Assembly (NCBI RefSeq): GCF_008365405.1
Contig: NZ_QOKV01000006.1
Coordinates: 186,001 to 250,000 of the forward strand
Direction of reading: 5' to 3'
Origin: Azospirillum brasilense
Lineage (GTDB): Bacteria; Pseudomonadota; Alphaproteobacteria; Azospirillales; Azospirillaceae
Length of the DNA: 64,000 bases
Below the pieces are notes generated by a model. It worked only from the letters and a program-made list of their open reading frames with translations. It did no database searches and was not told the origin of the DNA. Below, piece after piece: positions 9,878 through 18,712 of the stretch. The translations under genes were made by a program, and so were the position numbers. How positions within the stretch are numbered: the first letter of the stretch is position 1; each line of letters opens with the position of its first letter.

Positions 9878-11362
9878 ATGGCGCGCGGCAGGCCGGCACC
9901 GAACATCATTCTGGGTCCCGTCCTTTACTTCCGGGGAGAGCAAGGCGACCGCTGGTGGCTGTCCGCCCTCTTCGTGCTGGACGGCGACGCCGAACCCTAC
10001 GATCTGCGGGTGGATGGCGTGACCCTCCCCGTTCCGCCCCGCCACCTCGCCCAATGGCGCAACCGGCACGTCTGGCGCTTCGATTTCGCCATTCCACGCG
10101 GCGCTCGCGATGTCGAGGCCGCCTATGGCTTCACCGATGGCGCATCGCCGGGACACACCTGGGCGGTGACGGTGCCGGGACGCGCCTCGTCGCCACGGAT
10201 CGCCTACGTCTCCTGCAACGGGGCGGAGGATGAGGAAAAGATCGCCGGGCTGAACGCGCCGCGCAACGCCTTGTGGGGTGATCTGCGCCGCCGTCACGAG
10301 AGCGAACGCTTCCACCTGCTGCTGCAAGGCGGCGACCAGCTCTACGCCGATGCGGTGTGGCGTCAGCCGCCGCTGCTCAGCGCCTGGAAGAAGCGGACGG
10401 ACGCCGCCCGCCTGGACGAGCCTTTCACCGCCGCGATGGCAAAGGAGGCCGAGGACTTCTACTTCGACCTCTACCTGCGGGTCTGGGGCCAGCCGGAAAC
10501 CGCGGCGGTGACGGCGCGCATACCGTCGGTGATGATGTGGGACGACCACGACATCTTCGATGGCTGGGGCTCCCACCCGGACGAGGAGATGATGTCCCCG
10601 GCTTGGCGCGGCGTCTACGCGGCGGCCCGTCGCCACTTCTCGCTGTTCCAACTGGCCGCCATGGAGGACGCCCAGCCGGAATGCGTGTGGGGGGCGCCCT
10701 TGGACTCCTTCAGCCAGGGGTTCCGGCTCGGCGATGTCGGCGTTCTGGCGCTGGACATGCGCAGCGACCGCACGCCCCGCCGCGTTCTGTCGGACCGGGT
10801 CTGGGACGCCCTTCCGGAGTGGCTGGAGCGCTTCAAGGGTTGCCGGCACCTGATCCTGATGTCCAGCGTGCCGCTGCTCTACCTCGACACCGGGGTGATG
10901 GAGCGGGCGGTCGGCCTGTCGCCCGTCCGCGTCGGGATCGAGGACGATCTGCGCGACCAATGGCGCAGCCCGGCCCACGCCGAGGAGTGGTTGCGCCTGA
11001 TCCTCCTTCTGGCGGAATTCTCGCGGCGCACCGGCTGCCGGGTCACCTCCGTGTCGGGCGAGATCCACGCGGGCGCGCGGGCGGTCCTGCGCGGCGGCGG
11101 CGTGGAGATCTGGCAGCTCATCGCGTCGGGGGTCGTCCACCCGCCGCCCGCCAAGGCCACCGCCTTCGCCCTGGAATGGCTGGCCGGCCGCAAGGAAACC
11201 TTGTCCAACGGCTATGTCTTCGAAATGCCGGCTTTTCCTGAATCGGGCAAGCGCATCATCCGGCAGCGCAATTGGCTGTCGCTGATCTTCGACGGCAAGG
11301 GCCAGATCCACGCCCGCTGGTCGGCCGAAGGCCAACCCAACCGCTACACCCAGGTGATCTGA
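9878..11362 (+). CDS. PhoD-like metallophosphoesterase
   Basis: A 494-residue protein of the alkaline phosphatase D-like superfamily. Metal-binding signatures are visible: YVSCNG near residue 109, LLQGGDQLYAD near 150, MMWDDHDIFDGWGSH near 213-227, and VSGEIHAGAR near 393. Unlike secreted PhoD enzymes it has no Tat signal, which suggests a cytoplasmic enzyme. The substrate is unknown; phosphodiesters or phosphomonoesters are possible. The ATG at 9878 follows an AGAGGAAG ribosome site. It stands alone on the plus strand and converges with the minus-strand block that begins at 11412. Confidence 0.8.
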   Translation: MARGRPAPNIILGPVLYFRGEQGDRWWLSALFVLDGDAEPYDLRVDGVTLPVPPRHLAQWRNRHVWRFDFAIPRGARDVEAAYGFTDGASPGHTWAVTVPGRASSPRIAYVSCNGAEDEEKIAGLNAPRNALWGDLRRRHESERFHLLLQGGDQLYADAVWRQPPLLSAWKKRTDAARLDEPFTAAMAKEAEDFYFDLYLRVWGQPETAAVTARIPSVMMWDDHDIFDGWGSHPDEEMMSPAWRGVYAAARRHFSLFQLAAMEDAQPECVWGAPLDSFSQGFRLGDVGVLALDMRSDRTPRRVLSDRVWDALPEWLERFKGCRHLILMSSVPLLYLDTGVMERAVGLSPVRVGIEDDLRDQWRSPAHAEEWLRLILLLAEFSRRTGCRVTSVSGEIHAGARAVLRGGGVEIWQLIASGVVHPPPAKATAFALEWLAGRKETLSNGYVFEMPAFPESGKRIIRQRNWLSLIFDGKGQIHARWSAEGQPNRYTQVI

Positions 11363-11390
11363 ACCCGAGTGATCCGAACCCGAGTGATCG
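11361..11390. repeat. Two 15-base tandem repeats after the PhoD-like gene
   Basis: GAACCCGAGTGATCC (11361-11375) and GAACCCGAGTGATCG (11376-11390), directly adjacent; the end of the coding region (CAGGTGATCT) looks like a partial third copy. They begin in the last bases of the stop codon region. Confidence 0.8.
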
Positions 11391-11411
11391 GGCCGGAGGA
11401 GCCAAGCCGGC

Positions 11412-11810
11412 TCACTCCGACTGCGGCGACCGGCGGCGATTGCGCAGATTGAGCGCGTTGAGGAAGCTGGTGGCCTGCGCCGGTGTGGCCGGGCCGCCGG
11501 CTCCCGGCGCCTTGGCCGAGGTCGCCAGGAAGCCTCCGACGCGCGCGCGCAGCTCGACCGAATCGTGGGCCGCCTGATCGGCGGTCTCCGCCACCTGACG
11601 GCGCACGTCGGCGTCGAGGGTGTTGAAGGCGCGGGTGGCGAATTCAAAGGCCGGCTGGGACTTGGTGGCGATCACCTGCCGCAGCGCCTTGGAAACCAGA
11701 ACCGTGTCCAGCCCGCCGGGGCCGTCCACCCCATCCAGAACGTCGGCCAGGATGCCGATGGCCTGCAGGGTCTGGTTGTCATCGAGCGAGATGGGCTCCA
11801 GGCCGTCCAT
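11412..11810 (-). CDS. Hypothetical protein
   Basis: A 132-residue, mostly helical, Ala-rich protein (MDGLEPISLDDNQTLQAIG... ending LRNRRRSPQSE), with no signal peptide or membrane segment and no family I recognise. The start at 11810 has GGAAGTGAG upstream; an in-frame ATG at 11861 would add 17 residues. It lies 117 bases downstream of the DMT transporter on the same strand. Confidence 0.6.
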   Translation of the reverse strand: MDGLEPISLDDNQTLQAIGILADVLDGVDGPGGLDTVLVSKALRQVIATKSQPAFEFATRAFNTLDADVRRQVAETADQAAHDSVELRARVGGFLATSAKAPGAGGPATPAQATSFLNALNLRNRRRSPQSE

Positions 11811-11927
11811 GACACTCACTTCCGATGTGGTTTGCCGAAGCGTGGTTGAACCAGCGGACATCGCCGGATCTTTTGCCGGTGCGGGAAAGCATAGTCGGAC
11901 CGCCCCGCCGAGGCAATGCGCACGGCG

Positions 11928-12839
11928 TCAAGCGGCGCGCCTGACACGGCGGTTGACGAGGGCGACCCCGGCGACCGCCAGCGCCATGCCGGACAGGGCC
12001 AGCAGCCCCAGCCGCTCCCCGAACATCGCCCAGGCGATCACCGCCGTGACCGGCGGAACCAGATAGAACAGGCTCGCCACGCGCGCCGCCGCACCGCGCC
12101 GGATCAACAGGAACAATAGGAAAATCGCTCCCACCGACAGCACGAAGCTGAGCCACAGCAGGGCGAAGACGAATTCGCCGGTCCAGTCGATGTGCATCGT
12201 CTCGAACAGCGGAGCCAGAACCGCCAGCACCGCTGCGGTCGCCGCGTACTGGATGGCGGTGCCGCTGCGCAGGTCCATCGCCGTGCCGTGACGCTTCTGG
12301 TAGAGCGTGCCGAAGGTGATGCCCAGCAGGGCGGCGAGCGCCAGCCCGATGCCCAGCGCGTCCGTCGAATCGAAGTGGAGCTTCTCGCCCACCACCAGCC
12401 CGACTCCGGCCAGCCCCATCAGGAAGCCCGCCCACTGCCGCCCGGTCACCCGCTCGCCCAGCAGCGGACCGGAAAGGGCGGCGGTCAGCAGCGGCTGGAT
12501 GCCGACGATCAGCGCGGTCACCCCCGCCGGCATGCCCTTGGCGATGGCGCAGAACACGCCGGTCAGGTAAACACCATGCACCAGCAGCCCGGCCAGCGCG
12601 ATGCGCCCGGCCTCGGCCCAGCTCTTCGGCCAGGGGGCGCCGGTGACCAGGGCGACGACGCCGAGGATCACCGCGACCAGCCCCAGCCGGACCAGCAGGA
12701 AGGTCAGCGGTTCCGCGTAGGGAAGGCCGTATTTGGCGCCGATGAATCCGGTGCTCCACAGCAGAACGAAGACACCCGGCATCAGGCGCACCCAATCGGG
12801 CCGCCCGCCCGCGGCGGCGGTGGTCGCTTGCACGGTCAT
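11928..12839 (-). CDS. EamA/DMT-family transporter
   Basis: A 303-residue inner-membrane protein with about ten hydrophobic segments in two EamA repeats; typical sequences are FVLLWSTGFIGAKYGLPYAEP in the first half and SLFYLVPPVTAVIAWAMFGE in the second. Members export or import metabolites such as amino acids; the substrate cannot be read from sequence. The start at 12839 (MTVQATTAAAGG) follows GGGGAAAAG. It begins 16 bases after the stop of the antiporter gene and is probably co-transcribed with it. Confidence 0.85.
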   Translation of the reverse strand: MTVQATTAAAGGRPDWVRLMPGVFVLLWSTGFIGAKYGLPYAEPLTFLLVRLGLVAVILGVVALVTGAPWPKSWAEAGRIALAGLLVHGVYLTGVFCAIAKGMPAGVTALIVGIQPLLTAALSGPLLGERVTGRQWAGFLMGLAGVGLVVGEKLHFDSTDALGIGLALAALLGITFGTLYQKRHGTAMDLRSGTAIQYAATAAVLAVLAPLFETMHIDWTGEFVFALLWLSFVLSVGAIFLLFLLIRRGAAARVASLFYLVPPVTAVIAWAMFGERLGLLALSGMALAVAGVALVNRRVRRAA

Positions 12840-12855
12840 CGCTTTTCCCCGACTC

Positions 12856-15492
12856 CTATCCCCGCGCCTGCGCGCTTTCCGCGGTTGGAACCTCGACCGC
12901 CAAGGGCGGGGCGTCCGGGGCGGACGCACCGCCGGACAGGTCCGGCTTCGGCGCCTCCACCGCACGCGCGTCCGCCACGGGCGTCACGGCCTCCTCCACA
13001 GGCTTCGGCGGCGGGTTGCGCCGCGCCTCGGCCACCGACTGGAGATGGGCGCGCAGGCTTGCGTCCTTCTTCACCAGCCGATGGAAGTCTCTCACATCCA
13101 GGACCAGCAGTTGGCAATAGCCCATCGCACGCACATCGGCGTTGCGCCGTTGGCGGGTCAACAGGGCCATCTCGCCGAACACCTCCCCAGTGCCGAGCTG
13201 GACCGGCTCGTCCAGACCCGGAACCAGCACCTCGACGGCGCCGGACGCGATGAAGAACATGGCGTCGCCGCGCTCGCCGCGCCGGACGATGGTCTCCCCG
13301 GGCAGCACCAGCCGCGGCTTCAGCAGGGTGGCGATGCCGCGCAGGCGGTCGCCCTCCAGCCCCTTGAACAGCGGCACCCGCCCGACGAGGTCCATCAGAT
13401 CCAGCCGCAGATCGAGCTTCGGCAGGGCGTCGAGCGCGTGGCGGCGATCGTCCAGATCGCGCTGCAGGTCGCTCAGGATCTCCTGGCTGATGATCGATTC
13501 GGCGAAGAGCGCCCGGTAATCCGCCTCCTCCAGCCGCAGGGCGGCGCGACTGACGTAGCGGCTCTGAAGGATCAGCGCGTAGTCGGGATATTGCAGCTTC
13601 AGCGCCGCCAGGGCCTGCTCGACCATGGCGAGGCGCACCGTCAGGATGCCTTCCAGCTCGCAGGCGACGTCGGTGCCCAGCACCTGCCCCACCTTGTCGT
13701 TGATGAACTCCAGAAGTTCGCGCTGCACGGTGCGCACGCCCAGAAGGATCTCGAACCGGAAGGCGAGCCGGCGGGCCAGCGGCGCGTGGATGCCCAGCCG
13801 GCGGTGCAGCAGGCTGGCGACCCGCATCCAGGGCGTGAATGAGATGAAGGGCTCCTCGAAGGCGCGGTAACCGGCGCGCCCCTGGGTCTTCACCGCGTCG
13901 AGCAGGCGCCCGGTGCGGCGGTTCAGCAGCTCCGCCACCCCGCGCGACAGGATGCCTTCGCGGAAATGCTCGTAATACAGCTCCTCCTCGCGGTTCACCA
14001 GGATGACGAGGCCGATGGTCACGCGGTCCTCGTTGCTCAGCGGCGCTTCGGTCGACCGTTCCCGGACGATGGCGTCGAGCCGGTCACTGTATTGCGATAC
14101 GATGGAACCGACGGCCTGCTCGTCGACCTCGTAGCGGTGGGCGAGCCCCTCCACCCGCTCGCGCACGCCGGCCAGCGACAGGGCGAGCGCGCGGTTGCGC
14201 ATGGCGTGCTCGACCGGCGACAGCTTGTTCAGGCCGAGCAGGTTGATGACGGCGCGCAGCGTCGTGCCGTTGATGAACAGCGTGTAGAAGACGAAGCCGG
14301 TGACCAGCACGGCGACGAAGCCCTGCACCCGATCGGGCACGCGCCCGTTCTCGGTGACGGCCAGGGCCAACGTCAGCGACACCGCTCCACGCAGGCCGCC
14401 CCACAGCATCACCGCCTTATAGGGGTGACTGACACGTTGGGCCAGACCAGCACCGGAGAGCAGCGGCAGCAGGCCGAACAGCACCAGCGCCCGCGACACC
14501 GTCGCCGCCCCGACCACGACCAGCACCAGCCCGACGTCGCTCCAGCCGATGCCGCCGAGCAGCCGTGGCACCAGGAGCGCCGTCATCAGGAAGATCAACG
14601 AGTTCGCCCAGAAGCCGAGCTGCTTCCAGACATGCTCCAGCGCCCCCCAGGTGGCCGGGGAGATGCGCGTGCGCCCCACCGAGCCCACGACCAGCGCCGC
14701 CGTGACCACCGCCACGACGCCCGACGCGCCGACGTAATGCTCCGCCAGCACATAGCTGAGATAGGCGAGCGCCACCGTCAGCGTGATCTCGGCCATCGGC
14801 TGGTCGCGCACCGGCTCGACGATCATGCAGACCACGCGCCCGCACACGTAGCCGGTCAGCACGCCGCCGGCGAAGTCGCGCAGGAACTCCATCGCTGCTT
14901 CCGTCGCCCCGCCATGGGCGTTGCGGGTCAGCATGCCGAGCAGCAGCGTGAACAGCGCGATGGCCGCAGCGTCGTTCAGCAGGCTTTCGCCCTCGACCAG
15001 CATGGTCAGGCGGCGCGGAGCGCCGAGGTCGCGGAAGATGCTGACGACCGCCGCCGGGTCGGTGGTGGCGACGATCGCCCCCAGCAGCAGGCAGGCCACC
15101 AGCCCCATCGAGGTGAAGAGATTGAGCGCGTAACCGACCGCGAAGGTGCAGACGAACACCGCCACCACGGCCATCAGCAAGATTGGCCACACGTCGTCGA
15201 ACAGCCGCCGCACGTCCACCGCCAGCGCCGTTTCGAACAGCAGCACCGGCAGGAAGACGTAGATCAACACCTCGGACGAGATGTCCATCTCCGCCAGGGA
15301 ATTCAGGAAGTCATGGAAGGGGCCGGTGCCGCCCTGCCCGGCGAAGGTCTGGATCGCCAGCCCCAGGGCCACGCCGACAGCGGCCAGAAGCACCGTGTAG
15401 GGCATCCGCAGCCGGGCCGCCAAAGGCGGCAGCAGGCTGACCAGCGCCAGAAGGCCGGATACCGCGAGGACATAGATGACGATGACGTGCAT
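12856..15492 (-). CDS. CPA1-family Na+/H+ antiporter with C-terminal cyclic-nucleotide-binding domain
   Basis: An 878-residue protein. Residues about 1-425 are a 12-13-segment exchanger with the CPA1 motifs VATTDPAAVV and VEGESLLNDAAA. A long cytoplasmic helical region follows (about 430-700). Residues about 705-820 form a cNMP-binding fold (LVLPGETIVRRGERGDAMFF, GEVFGEMALLTRQRRNADV). The layout resembles plant SOS1-type exchangers and their bacterial relatives. It should exchange cytoplasmic Na+ or K+ for protons, with the tail acting as a regulator; ligand binding is inferred. The glutamate of GEMALL is present, but the usual following arginine context is RQRRNA, so binding may be altered. 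Confidence 0.9.
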   Translation of the reverse strand: MHVIVIYVLAVSGLLALVSLLPPLAARLRMPYTVLLAAVGVALGLAIQTFAGQGGTGPFHDFLNSLAEMDISSEVLIYVFLPVLLFETALAVDVRRLFDDVWPILLMAVVAVFVCTFAVGYALNLFTSMGLVACLLLGAIVATTDPAAVVSIFRDLGAPRRLTMLVEGESLLNDAAAIALFTLLLGMLTRNAHGGATEAAMEFLRDFAGGVLTGYVCGRVVCMIVEPVRDQPMAEITLTVALAYLSYVLAEHYVGASGVVAVVTAALVVGSVGRTRISPATWGALEHVWKQLGFWANSLIFLMTALLVPRLLGGIGWSDVGLVLVVVGAATVSRALVLFGLLPLLSGAGLAQRVSHPYKAVMLWGGLRGAVSLTLALAVTENGRVPDRVQGFVAVLVTGFVFYTLFINGTTLRAVINLLGLNKLSPVEHAMRNRALALSLAGVRERVEGLAHRYEVDEQAVGSIVSQYSDRLDAIVRERSTEAPLSNEDRVTIGLVILVNREEELYYEHFREGILSRGVAELLNRRTGRLLDAVKTQGRAGYRAFEEPFISFTPWMRVASLLHRRLGIHAPLARRLAFRFEILLGVRTVQRELLEFINDKVGQVLGTDVACELEGILTVRLAMVEQALAALKLQYPDYALILQSRYVSRAALRLEEADYRALFAESIISQEILSDLQRDLDDRRHALDALPKLDLRLDLMDLVGRVPLFKGLEGDRLRGIATLLKPRLVLPGETIVRRGERGDAMFFIASGAVEVLVPGLDEPVQLGTGEVFGEMALLTRQRRNADVRAMGYCQLLVLDVRDFHRLVKKDASLRAHLQSVAEARRNPPPKPVEEAVTPVADARAVEAPKPDLSGGASAPDAPPLAVEVPTAESAQARG

Positions 15493-15578
15493 GGGGCTGC
15501 CTTGCCCTTGGAGGGTCGCGGCGCACGGTATCGCCCGATTGGGGCGGGAGCAAGGTCAGGATAAGGGACAAAGCTCTT

Positions 15579-15621
15579 CCGTACGTGTGACCGGACGTAC
15601 GGTCCGGCCACACCCGTACGG
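15579..15621. repeat. 43-base interrupted palindrome with repeated GTAC cores
   Basis: Central arms CCGGAC (15591-15596) and GTCCGG (15602-15607) flank GTACG; outer arms CCGTACGTGTG (15579-15589) and CACACCCGTACGG (15609-15621) pair with one bulge. It lies between the histidine kinase stop and the antiporter start, both on the minus strand, so it may end the first transcript or bind a regulator of the second. Confidence 0.75.
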
Positions 15622-15665
15622 ATGGGAACGTACAGGGCTTGCGCCCCGTCAGGCCACCGCCCCCA

Positions 15666-17219
15666 TCAGGCCACCGCCAGCGTCACCGTCATGCGGAAGC
15701 CGCCGGTGGAGCGGTTCTCGGCGCGGACCTTGCCGCCGAACGCCTCGATGTTCCGCCGCACGATCCACAGGCCGATGCCGAAATGGGTCGCCTCGGCCTG
15801 GCTCTGGGCCGCCGCGTCCTCGGGCATGCCCCGTCCCGGCTCGCGCTGGGAGAAGTAGCGTTCGAAGATGCGCGGCAGGTTCGCCGGATCGACGCCCGGC
15901 CCCTCGTCCTCGACCACCAGTTCCGCCCAGGCGCCGTTGCGCGACAACCGCACGCTGACCGCGCCGTCCGGCGGGGAGAAGCTGACGGCGTTCTCCACCA
16001 GATTCTCGATGACGGTCTCCAGGATGTCCTCGCTGGCCCGCACGACCACCCCGGATTCGATGCGCGAGCGCATGTGAAGCTGCCGTTCGGCGAGCAGGCT
16101 GGTGTAGCCGCCGGCCATCCGTTCCACCAAATCGGACAGGTCCACCCGGCGGCGCGGCGGCACCAGAAGATCGGCGGCGGCCTCGTCCATACGCCGCCCG
16201 AAGGAGACCAGGCCGTCGAGCTTGTCCACCGACTTCTCGATCATGGTCAGGGCGCGCTGGCTGCGGTTGTCCTCGGCGGGGAGGGAACGGCGCAGCGGCT
16301 CCACCGATTGGCGGATGACCGCGATGGGCGTCTTATAGGCGTGGGCATTGTCCTCCGCCGCGCGGCGCAGCGACCGGGCGCTTTCGCGCAGGGTATCGAC
16401 CAGCCGGTCGAAATCCTCGGCCACCCCGGACAATTCCGGCACGGTGTTGCGGTTGGTGAAGGACCCCTGCCCGCTCTCGCCGATGCCGCCCGACACGATG
16501 TCGCGGGCCAGATCGCCGAAACGGTGCAGGTTGCGCCAGACCCCCAGCAGAACGGCCATCACCAACGCCGCCATGACGATGTAGATCATCGCCGCGGCCT
16601 GGACGACCGGCGTGCTCCAGTAGGGGCGTCCCAGGGAGGAGTCCAGATAGCCGCCGGCGGTGTGGCTGGTCACCAGCGCCCAGCAGCCGAAGGCCGTGTT
16701 GATCGGCGTGACCGAGGTCAGAATCTCGTAGCCACCGGATGCGCGCGGCAGGCGCAAGGCCAGCGGCTCGTTTCCGGCACAGGAGGCGCCCAGCCGGTCC
16801 AGCACCCCCTGTTCGAGGAGCTGGTGCCGCTCGGCGTCCAGATCGTCGGTGGGCACCGACGGGGCGGCGGCGACATAGTAGAAGCCGTCGCTGCCCATCA
16901 GGTTGTTGCCGGCCAGGGCGCGCGGCCGGACCAGCAGCTTCAGCCGCGTGTTCCCGTCCGCGAAGCGGCGCAGGATGGGGCCGAGCTGCGGCAGGGCCGC
17001 GCGGTTGGCGCGGGACAGGTCCGGCTCCAGCGCGCGGGCGATCAGCTCGCCCTGCCGCTGCGCGCTTTGCAACAGCAGGGTCTGCGTCGTGGTGTCGGCG
17101 CGCTGGAACTGATCGTAGATCAGCACCGGGACCGCCAGGAAGACGATGGTCAGCAGCGCCAGCCGGCTGGCCAGCGAGTGCCACAGCCACCGCAACCGGC
17201 CGCCGGGGAAACCCGCCAT
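15666..17219 (-). CDS. Membrane sensor histidine kinase (ChvG-like architecture)
   Basis: A 517-residue kinase. Transmembrane helix 1 is at about 13-32 (LALLTIVFLAVPVLIYD), a periplasmic sensor covers about 33-205, helix 2 is at about 208-228, then HAMP. The dimerisation/phosphoacceptor region has His293 in AHAYKTPIAVIRQS, and the ATPase domain has ENLVENAVSFSPP, DEGPGVD and GIGLWIVRR. The H-box has Tyr where Leu or Phe is more common. The start at 17219 has AAGGGAGG 6 bases upstream, whereas the upstream extension to 17321 would overlap the regulator. It phosphorylates the response regulator encoded just upstream. Confidence 0.88.
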   Translation of the reverse strand: MAGFPGGRLRWLWHSLASRLALLTIVFLAVPVLIYDQFQRADTTTQTLLLQSAQRQGELIARALEPDLSRANRAALPQLGPILRRFADGNTRLKLLVRPRALAGNNLMGSDGFYYVAAAPSVPTDDLDAERHQLLEQGVLDRLGASCAGNEPLALRLPRASGGYEILTSVTPINTAFGCWALVTSHTAGGYLDSSLGRPYWSTPVVQAAAMIYIVMAALVMAVLLGVWRNLHRFGDLARDIVSGGIGESGQGSFTNRNTVPELSGVAEDFDRLVDTLRESARSLRRAAEDNAHAYKTPIAVIRQSVEPLRRSLPAEDNRSQRALTMIEKSVDKLDGLVSFGRRMDEAAADLLVPPRRRVDLSDLVERMAGGYTSLLAERQLHMRSRIESGVVVRASEDILETVIENLVENAVSFSPPDGAVSVRLSRNGAWAELVVEDEGPGVDPANLPRIFERYFSQREPGRGMPEDAAAQSQAEATHFGIGLWIVRRNIEAFGGKVRAENRSTGGFRMTVTLAVA

Positions 17220-17301
17220 GGAGAAGCCTCCCTTGGTGAGTTCCGCACCGTCCCGGGCGCCGTCGGGCCCCTCGCCAAGCACCCCCGCGGACCCGCGGGC
17301 C

Positions 17302-18111
17302 TCAATCGGCAGCAGCGCCATCGACCATCACATCCGCGTCGTCGTCGCGCGTGCGCCCCGTGCCTCCGGTGCCGTTGCCCCAGCGGTAGCCGAAGCCCGG
17401 ATAGTTCTCGATGCAGTCGAAATCGGAGTCGACCACGCGGAACTTCTGGCGGATGCGCTTGATGAAGGCGCGGACGTTGGCGCGGTAGCCCGACGGGCCG
17501 TAACCGGCCAGGAAGCCCTTGCCATGCACCAGATCGTAGATCTCGCGGTAGGACACGTCCTCTTCCGGACGGGTCGCCATCAGCTTGACGATGTTGAACT
17601 CGGTCAGCGTCAGGTCGATGCGCTTGCCGTTCCACAGGGCGCGGCTGTTGTCCAGGCGCAGGTCGAGGTTGCCCAGTGCGTAGACGGACTCCTTCGGCCC
17701 TTCGGCCTCTTCCGGCGTGCCTTTGGAGCCGTCCACGATGAGGCGCATGCGCTTCAGCAGGATCGACAGGCTGCGCGACTTCTCCACGAAGTCGAGCGCG
17801 CCGCCGGCCAGGGCGGCCTCTTCGTAAATCTGGTCCGACAGCACGGTGAGGAAGATCACCGGCAGGTCGATGCCGCGGGAGCGCATCTGGCGAAGGACGT
17901 CGATGCCGTCCATCTTCGGCATGCGCCAGTCCAGTAGGACGATGTCCACCGAACCGCCTTCGGCGAAGAAGTCGAGCGCGGGTTCGCCACGGTCGAAGGT
18001 GACGACCTCATACCCCTCGTCGGCGAGGTTGAGGCTGAGGGATTCGCGGAACAGGTCGTCGTCGTCGACCAGCGCCACGCGGGCGACGGCGGCCTCAGTC
18101 ATTGCGGACAT
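17302..18111 (-). CDS. Response regulator, receiver plus winged helix (ChvI-like)
   Basis: A 269-residue regulator. The receiver domain (about 8-125) carries acidic DDDD near residue 16 and phosphoacceptor Asp61 in LLDWRMPKMDG. The C-terminal OmpR-type winged helix (about 145-250) contains LTLTEFNIVKLM and NVRAFIKRIRQKFR, close to the ChvI pattern. Candidate starts are ATG 18111 and ATG 18102, both overlapping the end of the upstream lipoprotein gene; a longer frame to 18165 is less likely. The overlap suggests translational coupling in a lipoprotein-regulator-kinase operon. Confidence 0.88.
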   Translation of the reverse strand: MSAMTEAAVARVALVDDDDLFRESLSLNLADEGYEVVTFDRGEPALDFFAEGGSVDIVLLDWRMPKMDGIDVLRQMRSRGIDLPVIFLTVLSDQIYEEAALAGGALDFVEKSRSLSILLKRMRLIVDGSKGTPEEAEGPKESVYALGNLDLRLDNSRALWNGKRIDLTLTEFNIVKLMATRPEEDVSYREIYDLVHGKGFLAGYGPSGYRANVRAFIKRIRQKFRVVDSDFDCIENYPGFGYRWGNGTGGTGRTRDDDADVMVDGAAAD

Positions 18112-18712
18112 CCCAGCCTTGGGCAAGGAGTTGAGCGAAGCATCGTTTATCGACATCTGGGACATTTTCGCTGCTCTTCATATCGTAGGAAAGGGCACGG
18201 AAGTCCTGGGAGGACGTCATGTCCATGAAGAAGAAGACTTTGAGCGAGCAATCGCCCTTAGCGTAATGCCACACCTTTGCAGGTGGCGCCTCTTCCGTTG
18301 CGGCAGGGGTGCCCAGGAGACGCCGGGTCTGGACTTGGTCCAGGCCGACGAGCGTTTCGGGGGACAGGGTGGCAGGCGGGCTGGCGCCGCCGAACGGTAC
18401 CGGGGGCAGCCCCGCCACTTCTGTCCCAGCCATGGCGATGACCTCGGCGGCGGGACCGGTCCCCGGACCGTTCACCGCCGGCGTGGCCGCCTGATCCTTG
18501 CCCGCGGCCTTGACGCGCGGAGGAGCAGGTTTCGTCTTCGGCACCGGAACGGCCATGGCGGTCGGTCCGGCGGTCTGTGTTTCGAGAGGAACCGTGGTGC
18601 CGGGGCACCCGGCCAGCAGAAGAACCGCCAGCACAAGGCCCGCCTTCCGCCGCCGGCACCCCACTCCGGCATTGGTTCCAGCCACTTCGCATATGGTACC
18701 CGTCATCGTCAT
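18095..18712 (-). CDS. Putative lipoprotein upstream of the two-component genes
   Basis: A 205-residue protein with an N-terminal signal and lipobox LAVLLLAGC, a Pro/Ala-rich linker (about 40-115), and a C-terminal domain (about 120-200) containing LLGTPAATEEAPPAKVWHYA and CSLKVFFFMD. The domain resembles small outer-membrane lipoproteins of the SmpA/OmlA type in general shape (TPxxxxxxxPxxxWxY), but the match is weak. The start at 18712 follows GAAAGG; a second ATG is at 18706. Its end overlaps the regulator start, so it may belong to the same signalling module. Confidence 0.7.
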   Translation of the reverse strand: MTMTGTICEVAGTNAGVGCRRRKAGLVLAVLLLAGCPGTTVPLETQTAGPTAMAVPVPKTKPAPPRVKAAGKDQAATPAVNGPGTGPAAEVIAMAGTEVAGLPPVPFGGASPPATLSPETLVGLDQVQTRRLLGTPAATEEAPPAKVWHYAKGDCSLKVFFFMDMTSSQDFRALSYDMKSSENVPDVDKRCFAQLLAQGWDVRND

